Of a DNA stretch of 64,000 nucleotides, positions 35,901 through 42,761 are shown one piece after another. Made by a program: the position numbers and the translations under genes. Where the stretch lies: assembly GCF_000331535.1 (NCBI RefSeq), contig NZ_AMZN01000051.1, positions 81,376 to 145,375 of the forward strand. Reading direction: 5' to 3'. Each line of letters begins with the position of its first letter. Position 1 is the first letter of the stretch. The notes beneath the pieces are model-generated. The model was given only the letters and a program-made list of their open reading frames with translations. It made no database searches and was not told the DNA's origin. This DNA is from Fulvivirga imtechensis AK7. GTDB taxonomy: Bacteria > Bacteroidota > Bacteroidia > Cytophagales > Cyclobacteriaceae.

Positions 35901-38450
35901 ATCGACCTTGTATCGGTAACTCATCAAAACCAGGACATTTGTTATCCTGACGGACGAATTGAGGTTACCGTAACCAGCCCGGTGTCGCCCGGAAACTATT
36001 CCTTTGAATGGTTCCTGGATGATCCAAATTCTGCTCCTTTAACAGATCAGTTTGGAGCTGTTATCTCGGGAGCAATTCTGGAACCGGGCCTTCTTGCAGG
36101 GCAGTATCCATCTATGGGAGCCGGAACATATTATATCGTTGCTACGCGAAATGCCGCTAATGCGCCTGGATCAGGTTGCCCGTCACCGCCATTCAGAGTA
36201 GATGTGCTGGATGTAAGCACTGATCCGATCCCAACGCTTACTTTCCTGCCGAATACCGCTTGCGATCCAGCGCTGGCGAATGGTACAGTTACTGCCACAG
36301 TAAGGGAGCAGGATGGTTCTACAACGGATACTTATGACTACATCTGGACATATAACGGAGGAGCTTTGCCTGGTATGGTAGCACAAAATGATGCAGGCAA
36401 TGTAAGTACTTTGACAGGGGCACCGGAAGGCACATACCGGGTCACGATCACGAACGTTTCAAACACCGGATGTACTATCAACTCCTCTGTTAAGGTAACC
36501 TTGGACCAGCCTCAGAGCGAACCAAATATTATCAGTGTTAGTACCATAGATCCTCTTGACTGTACAGCCTCAGGATCAGCGGAAGTAACTTCTATATCTA
36601 TAGGGGGTGGGGCGCCTATCTCCGGGCCTTCGTTGACCACTGATTTCACATATGAATGGTATATAAATGATGTGCTTCCCGCTAATCAATTGGTGGGTTC
36701 CTCTCCTTCTATGGTAAATCTTCTGCCAGGTCAGTATTTTATCATAGTTACCAGCAATTTAACAGGTTGTGAGTCTATTCCTAAGGAATTTAATATTCTT
36801 GAAGATGATATCATCAGCCCTGTAATTACTATTAATCAAACTGTGCCTCAGATCAATTGCATAGGACCTCCATTCAGCGCTGAATTATTGGCCACTGCTG
36901 AAGAATCTGATGGCAATATCGGTACCTATACATTTAGCTGGAGCTATGAAGGGTCTCCCGGATTACCGGCTGGTGGTTTTGTGTCCAACACTACACTTAC
37001 CTCAAGTACAGTGAGCAACTTACCAACAGGCACTTACGAAGTAACGGCATTCAATCCGGGTACAGGTTGTAGTTCAACTGCATTCTATATCATTACCGAT
37101 GAAAGCGAGGATTATAAGCCAATTGTCAGCACCAGTTCAGAACCCCTTACCTTTTGTTCAGGGGATAATGGATCAGTGCTATTAGCTAACGTGCGATATC
37201 CTTCGGATTATCCGTACACCCAAAACTATACTGTAGATTGGTACATCGGGGATACCCCTAATCTGAATGCTACACCAAACTTTGAAAATACAAACAGGGT
37301 GAGCAATCTACCAGATGGGCTTTACACCATTCGTGTAACGGATAACAATACGGGGTGTATTGTTACAAAAGTGCAGAGTATTAGGGATGAGCGACAGTAT
37401 CCAGATATTGTAATTGTTGAAGACAACCCTCAAACCACCTGTCCCCCATACAATCCTAACGGGCAATTAACAGCTACAGCGGATGGGGGCAGAGTTGGAG
37501 GCTACACCTTTGAATGGTTTGCAGGGACAAATGCATCGGGTGCGGTGATAAGCACCAGGAACAGGTTAATTGGATACCCGATGGGATCATATACTGTGAG
37601 GGTTACCAACAATTTAACAGGCTGTGTATCTACCGAAACCGGTTCTGTATCGGATGGAAGGCTGACACCTCCATCTCCAACACCGGAATTACTGGCTAAT
37701 CTCACGTCTTGTATCGATCCGAATGGAGAGCTGAGGGTAAGTGTGGGTGGACAAACACAAGGCTATGACTTCAACTGGTATGAAGGGTCCTCGGCATCAG
37801 GTACGCCATTCTCAGATAGAATTGTAGTTACCGGCCTGGATATAGGAACCTACACTGTAACCGCCATTGATGTAGTAACGGGTTGTGTGTCTGAAGGGGT
37901 AAGCATTGAGGTAGGGGATGAACGACTGCTGCCGGAGTTTGAATTTGAAACGGTAGGCTCTAAATGTGATGAGGAGACAGGGATGGCTATGCTGGGTATC
38001 ACCAACAACACTATTGTTACTACTGTGGTATGGACGGATGCTACAGGTTTTACCGTAGGGTATGGTACCGACCTCACAGGGATGCCATCAGGGGAATACA
38101 CTGCAGAAGTAACTACCTTCCTGGGATGTGAAAATACCGGCACCGTAGAGATAGGAACAGTGATTACGAACTATAACCTCGTATCTGCCGATGGCGATGG
38201 TATAAATGATAATTTCCAGATCGACTGTATTACCAATTTCCCGAATAATAATGTAAGGATCTACAATCGTACGGGAGTCCTGGTATTCAAAATAGATGGC
38301 TACAATAATGTTGACAAAGTGTTCGAAGGTGTTGGCCAGGAGGGAATGTACTCCATGGGAGACAAGCTGCCGAACGGCACTTACTACTATATCATAGACA
38401 AAGGTGATGGTACTGAACTGATTTCCGGTTTCCTTGAACTAATCAGATAG
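26940..38450 (+). CDS. Giant Ig-like-repeat surface protein with T9SS type B sorting domain
   Basis: I take the ATG at 26940 (MKRVLNRVCIILFVIFSGVAFAQ, a clean signal peptide), giving about 3836 residues. The frame continues 30 codons upstream, but that adds a second hydrophobic stretch. After the signal come acidic D-x-D-x-D-G segments (CNNGIDDDGDGLIDC), then FG-GAP-like repeats to about residue 600 (VADMNGDGHLDVV, DIDGDGQLEI). About 30 repeats of roughly 80-120 residues follow, recurring as TxCD...NGxLTAxV...YTFxWYxGN...GTYTVxVTNxxTGC. The C-terminal type B T9SS domain begins near VSADGDGINDNFQI. It is probably an SprB-like filamentous adhesin. The partner PorP/SprF gene starts 5 bp after its stop. 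Confidence 0.9.
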   Translation: MKRVLNRVCIILFVIFSGVAFAQTEQCNNGIDDDGDGLIDCNDPDCQYAANIERGCNCADGIDNDGDGGTDKSDADCASFYGLTFIGDGDSDCSITPDPSSGTFDFVNPSNSGQNTVDTQSKIAVGDVNCDGIPDVVTTSKWNQTIRVVATSDDQPDGSDKGDIIQSFKTPGSKIFPNGNFFFELEVLIADIDGSCPAEIFSIVSKRKNANDEPSEYFLVGFRANASPSNASLVPLFDAVSLGPDRPGQMTISDLDCDGNAEIILKDHVYDAATGTLLADGNIGDWNTEVTSAPVAIDIFEGGNLEIVMGNQILSYPDMSVIIDMNTLGGDQWFPKEIFDPNEYGFDNYSSVSVADMNGDGHLDVVLSGAEGSKNGPTAIFFWDVTNGTVSSFLPDDPVYANGWPWGTSRPNLGDIDGDGQLEITFIAGNQLFALEVDPNTGELSEKWRRTINDSRSGIVATTVFDFDNDGSPEIVYRDSQQLVVIDGETGQNVLWSSSCQSHTMTEGPIIADVDGDGATDLCTTCNTNNSFDITAPIQQQALGELRCFFSQNNTWLPTRQVWNQSGYFVTNIADDLSVPCPQFDMGTVFSDSPCANGLPGPQRPFNTFMNQVPSIGPDGCPFYPSPDVSFVGHAPGELDPLDPDYFPAVEVIPPTCGDLGVEVLFNIVNSGSLTISTQIPVSFWEGNPTVAVDPDTGNPATLLHADALNVLGLQVGDTMTTAGVTFDYSGQPTRLYIVLNDDGTEFPVDTTASSTGFAECKLDNNIYAVDIIPEPFTVEIENISDNFKCDDAAPDTGELRGVVKRNGVEVADYSPYGFQWYYGSDTTNAVPAPEGTIDRLMDLPEGTYTLVVTNLAKGCSSLPVVDTVLRQGVDPDVTILINSHQTHCSPPNGELEVTIVGGLAGFSFQWYDNNLNSIGVTGPIASDLTEGEWIVDVIKDGCTERVSQTINGPTEPDVTASVVRHITDCSALTNGKVTAQPFINAVLQDTTDYTFEWYIYNNGTGTLGSVLPPATGSGATRSGLTAGYYAVIAHEIISGCESSPPQIVQVTDQRDYPVPVINEIAPQTSCDPLQPNGILEVVINGGDSPANYTIEWFRGQNTLPANLHTSTSGVNGERAENVEGGGIPYTVKVTNATNCFSTEEYIISQDVNTPVVTLTKSDNTICDPALASSDYNGQVTASVTFKGDPITLPDPLYEFTWYDGTTTSDPVIAVTDNNNPMLSTLPGGYYTVEVTRTDLFCTSVPVTIEVLDVEDLPDVEVVITPMTTCAGTTPNGEAAASVNLGGGIFATTGYTFEWYVGNTASGTPVSVVSGSEGEIAQQLDGAFNNNEYTVLVINNSTGCSNTMTIAVPDESSLPVVSLTPQDNDICDPSRTDPSVTYNGGITASVNDQNNGGAVTDFSIYSFTWTDINTGNNVLTQVAGSSEVDNVLSNIPGGDYEVTVTNTVLGCTSDPVQVTVNDVDDLPVISVVETPNTACDATLANGSLSANIGGVTTGYSFAWYQGNFASGTLLSTSSAITGYQGNENFTVEVVNDATGCSNTLTVFLDDNSLLPILSLSGIDNTVCDPAFAGVNYDGSVTASVDDFNNGGVVSDFSNYTFTWIDVATGNNVLSQVSGSTAPAEVLSNVPGGTYEVTVTNTVLGCTSDPVRITIDNEDLLPEIDVASIPNTACDASLANGQLTATVDESPIGGVAGVTTGYTFNWYNGNAVTGTPDQSGNTYSALEGALVYTVEVINNATGCRNTVTTILPDAQELPLVTLNNSVNNTICDVSLGYNGSITVDASHFSASVLGDPDYTFTWVDPFGTTLPETSETLPGINGGTYTVTVSSANLGCTSDPLQITISDQLYLPAIDIAVTDQTYCVGSSGELEATIDETAIGGGNPADPNDYIFTWYEYDNTTNTSSSLSLGTVGGTNGELVTQLPGGYYRLEVERVSTGCINEEVVYLPELITIPVVNVNKNSDVTTCGAPNGQLTADVGGVSAGFTFYWYDGNDAINENFVIANADYTAVDDGLYAGLIPGDYTVVAVNNTTQCISPLVVTEVEDLTANIVIDINPIVFPTACDLNDGQMTAQPDNGISNDPADYTYEWYEGAPLNNNIDFFTNPPQFADLPISTAQFIGGLGTGTYTVVVTYIDDGCSELRTIFLPFIDAHEITSSVQNSAECPYTTGDGEVSFTITPPGTAPPGASFDVKFYSGANPIPANQIGGTFAGVTPGSEPFFSNLAPGYYLIEAEETYTGKNCIVYEVVEVGIDAQPPVVTLVGTVSSNTTCDLSQADGEFTVDIQQDANDVTVGTNFNIDVTPPPLIGSYPLTAQPTGVYTIQGLSPNTYTVTVTASTGCSTVREFTVPDAPAVSDIVDGDVVITAADLCDPSGSVEITSINLIGAGPDNLDNFQFSWYDDAGLTNLIFQAQGDATAANGGEVLDPDSYPDMGPGSYWVVAQKTTGAGAGCFSAPFKADVPDTHVNPTIALEAFANTSCDPGFFEGSLEITMTTSGGPGAVVPGPYTYTFSDTNGDPVFYADGVTPIGPFSGQSGSADAVTDLNDGTYVIVAENEATGCTVTGTITIPLNKQPIFVLSATPVHQNLCDPSGSVFVDGVSLNGVDPANKADFTFEWYRGDPNGAPLTDFGGIPINVDLIDASNYPSMGAGTYYVVAVRNTNAPPGAGCKSAPYRVDVKDISVDPQITLSSTVNTACDLSNPTGTIRVQMDISGVPGSSYAYRWQSYTDPNGASDPSVLPADNLTAGDDETYMDLPPGKYVLEVENNDTGCMTQGTITINDDPVIPDIVSFVPTNQTFCSPANGTITIADNDIEIDGMGIPVSELTIDLFESDQVTPAGGTKTINANDVVFSDLDFGTYYLFVTRSTGTSVTGEGCPSAPLRIDLKDISVDPALTLTSTSNTACDGNFDGSITLNFDDPSGPGVGALFDITWLSVPAGSVVADATNIPAGSYTTDITDLVGHGKYRVMILNKITGCSREGEITVTHKPQPIDLVSVTHQNQDICYPDGRIEVTVTSPVSPGNYSFEWFLDDPNSAPLTDQFGAVISGAILEPGLLAGQYPSMGAGTYYIVATRNAANAPGSGCPSPPFRVDVLDVSTDPIPTLTFLPNTACDPALANGTVTATVREQDGSTTDTYDYIWTYNGGALPGMVAQNDAGNVSTLTGAPEGTYRVTITNVSNTGCTINSSVKVTLDQPQSEPNIISVSTIDPLDCTASGSAEVTSISIGGGAPISGPSLTTDFTYEWYINDVLPANQLVGSSPSMVNLLPGQYFIIVTSNLTGCESIPKEFNILEDDIISPVITINQTVPQINCIGPPFSAELLATAEESDGNIGTYTFSWSYEGSPGLPAGGFVSNTTLTSSTVSNLPTGTYEVTAFNPGTGCSSTAFYIITDESEDYKPIVSTSSEPLTFCSGDNGSVLLANVRYPSDYPYTQNYTVDWYIGDTPNLNATPNFENTNRVSNLPDGLYTIRVTDNNTGCIVTKVQSIRDERQYPDIVIVEDNPQTTCPPYNPNGQLTATADGGRVGGYTFEWFAGTNASGAVISTRNRLIGYPMGSYTVRVTNNLTGCVSTETGSVSDGRLTPPSPTPELLANLTSCIDPNGELRVSVGGQTQGYDFNWYEGSSASGTPFSDRIVVTGLDIGTYTVTAIDVVTGCVSEGVSIEVGDERLLPEFEFETVGSKCDEETGMAMLGITNNTIVTTVVWTDATGFTVGYGTDLTGMPSGEYTAEVTTFLGCENTGTVEIGTVITNYNLVSADGDGINDNFQIDCITNFPNNNVRIYNRTGVLVFKIDGYNNVDKVFEGVGQEGMYSMGDKLPNGTYYYIIDKGDGTELISGFLELIR

Positions 38451-38455
38451 ATCAT

Positions 38456-39421
38456 ATGAAGAACATAACAAAATATATCCCTATTATATTGGCGCTGCTT
38501 ATGACATATGATCTGTCTGCACAGCAACAGCGGCCCGTACAGTCTTTGTACATGTTTGATCAGTTATTGATCAATCCTGCATATGCCGGAAGCCAGGTGC
38601 AGCTCAGCGCCACCGCTATCTATCGTAACCAGTGGGTGAACCTGGAGGGTGCTCCCAAAACGCTGACCACTTCATTGCAATCCAGTTTATTGAGGGGCAA
38701 AATGGGGGTGGGGCTCGTTCTCGCCAAAGATGTAATTGGTGTGCATGAAGACTTCAGTCTCTTCGCCAGCTACTCCTATAGAATTAAGATGAAGAGCACC
38801 GGAGGCACCTTGTCTATGGGGCTGCAGGCAGGGTTCAATTCCATACAGTCAGATTTTACTAAAACAACGGTGCCCTCTGTTGGCCAGGGTGGTTCGGGCA
38901 CCCCCGGTACCAGCGACCCTTTTTACCGGGCTACCAACGCGCTCAATCCGAATTTCGGAGGGGGTTTTTTCTACACCAACAAAGCCTTTTACCTGGGGCT
39001 TTCCGCCCCGGTGCTGTTAAATAATGAGATTATCCAGGATACTGAACTGGCTTTGGAGACTATAAAGAACACCCGGACCTATTTTGTGAGTATCGGAAAT
39101 ACTTTTCCAATGTCGAAAGACTTTAAAGTTATCGGGTCTACTTTGTTGCGCTTCCAGGAAGGCGCTCCCTTCAGCTTTGATGTCAATGCCAACGGTGTGT
39201 TCAAGGAAACCGTTGGATTGGGGATCAGTTACCGTCTGGTAGAAGGCTTCGTCTACTTATTTGAGTTGAAGATCAATGAAAATTTTCATGTAGGCTATGC
39301 CTATGACATGACTACTTCAGGTCTGGGCAGAGTTTCTAACGGTTCCCATGAGTTCCTGCTCAACTACCGCATCAAGATCCCAAGCCTCCATAAGGGGTTA
39401 GAGTGCCCGTCTTATTTTTAA
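38456..39421 (+). CDS. PorP/SprF family outer-membrane protein
   Basis: The 321-residue protein has the normal PorP/SprF length: signal peptide (ending LSAQQQ, about residue 22), then LYMFDQLLINPAYAGSQ, IYRNQWVNLEGAPKT and GVGLVLAKD, followed by barrel strands to a C-terminal YRIKIPS segment. Such proteins partner type B-CTD proteins in T9SS export and surface attachment. It starts 5 bp after the giant adhesin gene and is almost certainly co-transcribed with it. Unlike its paralogue at 21914 it has no coiled-coil or SPOR extension. Confidence 0.92.
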   Translation: MKNITKYIPIILALLMTYDLSAQQQRPVQSLYMFDQLLINPAYAGSQVQLSATAIYRNQWVNLEGAPKTLTTSLQSSLLRGKMGVGLVLAKDVIGVHEDFSLFASYSYRIKMKSTGGTLSMGLQAGFNSIQSDFTKTTVPSVGQGGSGTPGTSDPFYRATNALNPNFGGGFFYTNKAFYLGLSAPVLLNNEIIQDTELALETIKNTRTYFVSIGNTFPMSKDFKVIGSTLLRFQEGAPFSFDVNANGVFKETVGLGISYRLVEGFVYLFELKINENFHVGYAYDMTTSGLGRVSNGSHEFLLNYRIKIPSLHKGLECPSYF

Positions 39422-39465
39422 TGGAGGTTTATTAGTCATAGGCACCCTGGCGCGGAAGTTACCCT

Positions 39466-39488
39466 GGCTCGGAAGTTACTTCCGTGCC
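39466..39488. repeat. Small palindromic repeat (first copy)
   Basis: The hairpin GGCTCGGAAG-TTA-CTTCCGTGCC has one T-T mismatch. It shares the CGGAAG/CTTCCG core with the hairpin at 39579 and with a half copy (GCGCGGAAGTTACC) just upstream near 39450-39463. It lies in the 201-bp gap between the convergent SprF and lycopene cyclase genes. No U-run follows, so termination is uncertain. Confidence 0.5.
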
Positions 39489-39578
39489 ACATAACCATGC
39501 AACAATTCAGCAAGCCAAAGATGAATAAGGGAGTAAGTCAAAGTAAAGCATAAAAGAAAAAAGTAGCCGAGTAAAATA

Positions 39579-39601
39579 AGCACGGAAGAAACTTCCGTGC
39601 T
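39579..39601. repeat. Small palindromic repeat (second copy), possible bidirectional terminator
   Basis: This is a perfect 10-bp stem AGCACGGAAG with loop AAA and CTTCCGTGCT. It lies 21 bp after the stop of the minus-strand lycopene cyclase gene and after the plus-strand SprF gene. It belongs to the same short repeat class as 39466-39488. The placement between convergent genes fits a transcription-stopping or mRNA-stabilising hairpin, although flanking U-runs are weak. Confidence 0.5.
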
Positions 39602-39622
39602 AGAGTTGTGCTAGAGTAGTAG

Positions 39623-40330
39623 CTATTTCCTCCTTAGCCGTTCTACCTGTAATTCCTCAAAAACAGTCACGTTCATTAGTATAAGGAGCATTCCATAGAA
39701 AATATCTTCAATGGGGATGGTGCCTATTCTTATGCCCAGGTTCTCGCTGTTATCATACCAGACCACCTGATCCTCAATGCCTGAACCCGTGAGTATGCCG
39801 TTGATGATGAAAAACGGGATGAGTATGATCAGGTAGGTGAAGTAAAACCTGCCGAGGTAATGAGCCTTGAAAAAATATACATGCATTATAAGGAAGGCCG
39901 CAAGACTAATGAAAGTAACAGAAGTATAAATTTTTCCCAAGTTCAGGAGCCCTGTTACCAGTAAAACAGTGATCAAGAGCCAGGTAAGTGGTTGTTTTAT
40001 CTTTCCAAAAGGCTCTCTTTTGATCAGGTGGGTGAAGGCAAAGTAGGTAAACACACAGGCATAGGGGATACAGATAAAAAAGAGCCACTCTTCCAGGGGC
40101 AGGTTGATGATGGTGACCCCGGTTAGATAAGTAGCGTTAAACCCCCATACACCCCAATGGGTATACAATACGTCCCAGGCAATAAATATGGCTGCTGGCA
40201 GCAGTAGTGCAGGAAGCAGGTAACGCCATTTTTTTGAAAAATTGGCCCCGGAATAGAAGCTGCATGCCAGGGGGATGGATATAGCTGCCAGATCTAACAG
40301 GAGATATAGGTAAGCGGAACTCATATTCAA
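39623..40330 (-). CDS. crtYcd: Lycopene cyclase, fused CrtYc-CrtYd type
   Basis: The 235-residue membrane protein has about seven helices and contains both halves of the heterodimeric-type cyclase in one chain: LPLEEWLFF with E80/E81 in the first half and IPIEDIFYG with E208/D209 in the second. The family closes the ends of lycopene to beta-ionone rings, giving beta-carotene. It is the last gene of the carotenoid operon, 3 bp after crtZ. The start may be Met1 or Met3. Plants and many Proteobacteria use unrelated CrtY/CrtL enzymes instead. Confidence 0.88.
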   Translation of the reverse strand: MNMSSAYLYLLLDLAAISIPLACSFYSGANFSKKWRYLLPALLLPAAIFIAWDVLYTHWGVWGFNATYLTGVTIINLPLEEWLFFICIPYACVFTYFAFTHLIKREPFGKIKQPLTWLLITVLLVTGLLNLGKIYTSVTFISLAAFLIMHVYFFKAHYLGRFYFTYLIILIPFFIINGILTGSGIEDQVVWYDNSENLGIRIGTIPIEDIFYGMLLILMNVTVFEELQVERLRRK

Positions 40331-40333
40331 ATC

Positions 40334-40807
40334 CTACACATTACTGTTTTTGGCTTCATATTGCTTTGGGGCATAGAGGAAACCAAAGGCTTCACCGCCT
40401 TCCTTAGTGTGTTTTCGATGGTGGATATAGTGAGCATTGATCATCCGGTTGAGGTATTTGCTTCGTTTTTTGGGTCTCCATTTAATACGCTGGTGTACAA
40501 TGATATCGTGGAATACCAGGTAAAATACACCATAGGAAAAGATACCGATGCCAACAGATAATAAATACGGGTTAAATGTCACTACCGTGGAATAATAGAA
40601 TAGTGCAATGCTGGGTAAGCTGAACACCAGGGCGAAAAGGTCATTTCTCTCCAGTGTATGGTTATGCTTTTGGTGGTGCGAGCGGTGCCACACCCACAGG
40701 AAACCATGCATAATATATTTATGGGTAAACCAGGCCACAAATTCCATAAAAAGGAATGTGGCGGCTGCAAGGAGGATGCAAAGAAAGATTGTCAAAAGGC
40801 CTGTCAT
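40334..40807 (-). CDS. crtZ: Beta-carotene 3-hydroxylase
   Basis: The 157-residue integral membrane non-haem di-iron enzyme of the fatty-acid hydroxylase superfamily carries the His clusters HKYIMH (29-34), HRSHH (41-45), HDIIVH and HYIHHRKH near the C-terminus. It hydroxylates the ionone rings of beta-carotene to zeaxanthin. It sits between the SRPBCC gene (11 bp) and the cyclase gene (3 bp). No ketolase (crtW) is in the window, so zeaxanthin is the expected end product of the genes visible here. Confidence 0.9.
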   Translation of the reverse strand: MTGLLTIFLCILLAAATFLFMEFVAWFTHKYIMHGFLWVWHRSHHQKHNHTLERNDLFALVFSLPSIALFYYSTVVTFNPYLLSVGIGIFSYGVFYLVFHDIIVHQRIKWRPKKRSKYLNRMINAHYIHHRKHTKEGGEAFGFLYAPKQYEAKNSNV

Positions 40808-40818
40808 ACATCTTCTAT

Positions 40819-41295
40819 TTAAACAGTTACAAACTTTTTTGCAAAATAGTTTTCCAGTACCCGGTGCCTGTGGTCGAAGATAGCCTCAACCTGCCTTCTC
40901 ACAAAAAGGCTGTTGGCCATTCGCCCGATGAACCCGAGAGGTATGGCGTAGTTTACTTCATCGGTCATTTCAACGCCCTGTTCCGCTTCCCGGAAATGAT
41001 GCTGGTGGTGCCACAATTTATAGGGCCCGAAGCGTTGTTCATCCACAAAATAATAAGGCTCCACCACATGAGTGATCTCCGTTGCCCAGTCAACCGGTAT
41101 GCCTGGCAAAATGTTTATTTTATACAGGATCAGTTGTCCGGGGTACATCTTTTCATTTCCTGAAAGATACTTGATCTTGAATCCCATATGAGGAGGGGTA
41201 ATTTTCTGGAGATTTTTTGGTGTAGAAAAAAACTGCCAGGCCTCAGCAAGTGAGATGGGTAAGATCTGTGCTCTTTTTAAATTATATATCTTCAT
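40819..41295 (-). CDS. SRPBCC family protein
   Basis: The 158-residue protein shows the START/Bet v1-like pattern: SLAEAWQFFSTPKNLQKITPP (about residues 15-35), a central beta region with HHQHHFR, and a long C-terminal helix (RRQVEAIFDHRHRVLENYF). In the Bacteroidota such proteins recur next to photolyase and carotenoid genes, though no function is established; hydrophobic-ligand binding is a reasonable guess. It is 11 bp upstream of crtZ and separated from the photolyase gene by a 163-bp gap holding a hairpin-like repeat. Confidence 0.75.
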   Translation of the reverse strand: MKIYNLKRAQILPISLAEAWQFFSTPKNLQKITPPHMGFKIKYLSGNEKMYPGQLILYKINILPGIPVDWATEITHVVEPYYFVDEQRFGPYKLWHHQHHFREAEQGVEMTDEVNYAIPLGFIGRMANSLFVRRQVEAIFDHRHRVLENYFAKKFVTV

Positions 41296-41314
41296 GCGCT
41301 GTATTTATTTATAT

Positions 41315-41430
41315 TTAGTCTTGAGATATGAGATGTGAGTATTGAGAAGGGGTTATACCACCAATTGGCTTTGCGTGTCAATTTTTTACTCACGACCCTT
41401 GACTCTGTACTCACGACTCTCTTTTTTGCC
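41315..41430. repeat. Tag-type intergenic repeat within the carotenoid operon
   Basis: The gap between the photolyase and SRPBCC genes contains TTGAGATATGAGATGTGAG (41321-41339) and, 50 bp further on, two copies of TACTCACGAC (41387-41396 and 41408-41417) in the opposite sense, so the strand can fold back imperfectly. The ATATGAGATGTGAG part recurs with one change at 44203-44232. No gene is seen here. Confidence 0.4.
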
Positions 41431-41458
41431 TACTGCCGACTAATGTTTCGTCACCTCA

Positions 41459-42754
41459 TCACTCTAACGCCATTTTATATGCCTTTATCGCTCTTTCCCT
41501 TGCCTTTTTATGGTCGATTATTGGTTTTGTGTACTTACCCTCTGTTAGTTCTGGTATCCATTTTTTAACATATTCCTGTTTTGGGTCAAATTTCTGTGCT
41601 TGCAACTCAGGGTTGAACACCCGGAAATAAGGCGCTGCATCCACACCGGTGCCCGCTGCCCATTGCCACCCTCCATTGTTAGAGGCCAATTCATAATCCA
41701 GTAGCTTTTCCGCAAAATATGCTTCTCCCCATCTCCAGTCTATCAGCAGGTGTTTCGTTAGAAAACTGGCGGTGATCATCCTCACTCTGTTGTGCATATA
41801 ACCTGTGGCATTTAACTGCCGCAAACCGGCATCCACTACCGGATACCCTGTTTGCCCTTTGCACCAGGCTTCAAATTCTTTTTCGTTGTTGCGCCATTTG
41901 AGGTTGTTGTATTTTGTCTGAAAATTTTCACTGACCACTCTGGGAAAATGCCAGAGTATCATTTGGTAAAACTCACGCCAGATGAGCTCATTGAGAAATG
42001 TGCTGCTCTTTTCTTTAGCGGCAGTCGCTATTTTACGGATGCTTACAGTGCCAAATCTCAGGTGGATACCCATACGTGAGGTTCCCTGCCTGGCCGGATA
42101 GTCACGTTCCTGCTTATAATGTGCTAAGGTAGTATCCGATAGTTCCGAAGGGGGATATGAATGCTTAGAATGTTCAAAACCGATCTCGTCCAGGTTTATG
42201 ATGGGCTTAAAAGGCTGTTTTACAAAATTTTCAAAAAGTAAGGCAGACGGAAGCGATTCATAATCCTTTGAAGAGATAACCTTAAGCCACTGTTTGCTAT
42301 AAGGTGTGAAAACTACATAGGGTTCTCCATTTTCTTTTGTGACCTCCGATCGTTCCAACAGCACCTGATCTTTGAAAGTGATAAAATCAATGTTGCTGTT
42401 TTTAAGTAGATCAGCGATGCTTTGGTCCCGTTTACGGGCATATGGCTCGTAGTCATGGTTGGTGTAAACCTTCTGAATATTATGCGTTTTTATGAGCGTA
42501 TTCCACACGGCATCCGGTGTGCCATATTTTACAACAAGTGATGTGTTTTTTTGCTGTAAGGCCTGGTTGATAACCGTAATTTGTTCATGAATAAATGTCA
42601 CTCTGGGGTCATCTTTTGGCAGGTCATCCAGTATGTTTTTGTCAAATATAAAAAGCAGCAGTACTGGCGCATTATCCTTCAGCGCATAGTAAAGCCCCCT
42701 GTTATCGTCAAGTCGCAGGTCTCTTCTGAACCAAAAAACATTTATGGCGTCCAT
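41459..42754 (-). CDS. phrB: Deoxyribodipyrimidine photolyase (cryptochrome/photolyase family)
   Basis: The ATG at 42754 gives 431 residues starting MDAINVFWFRRDLRLDDN, the usual photolyase start. The N-terminal alpha/beta domain binds an antenna chromophore. The C-terminal FAD domain carries GYPVVDAGLRQLNATGYMHNR and GWQWAAGTGVDAAPYFRVFNP, the class I CPD photolyase signatures. The enzyme uses blue light to split cyclobutane pyrimidine dimers. Sitting in the carotenoid operon behind a sigma factor and near a CarH-like regulator, it is probably light-induced. It starts 7 bp after idi. Confidence 0.93.
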   Translation of the reverse strand: MDAINVFWFRRDLRLDDNRGLYYALKDNAPVLLLFIFDKNILDDLPKDDPRVTFIHEQITVINQALQQKNTSLVVKYGTPDAVWNTLIKTHNIQKVYTNHDYEPYARKRDQSIADLLKNSNIDFITFKDQVLLERSEVTKENGEPYVVFTPYSKQWLKVISSKDYESLPSALLFENFVKQPFKPIINLDEIGFEHSKHSYPPSELSDTTLAHYKQERDYPARQGTSRMGIHLRFGTVSIRKIATAAKEKSSTFLNELIWREFYQMILWHFPRVVSENFQTKYNNLKWRNNEKEFEAWCKGQTGYPVVDAGLRQLNATGYMHNRVRMITASFLTKHLLIDWRWGEAYFAEKLLDYELASNNGGWQWAAGTGVDAAPYFRVFNPELQAQKFDPKQEYVKKWIPELTEGKYTKPIIDHKKARERAIKAYKMALE

Positions 42755-42761
42755 GGGCGGG

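Noticed and set aside
27434..38143. Many 60-185-codon antisense frames inside the giant adhesin gene
   Set aside because: They are low-complexity shadows of a strongly supported long gene.
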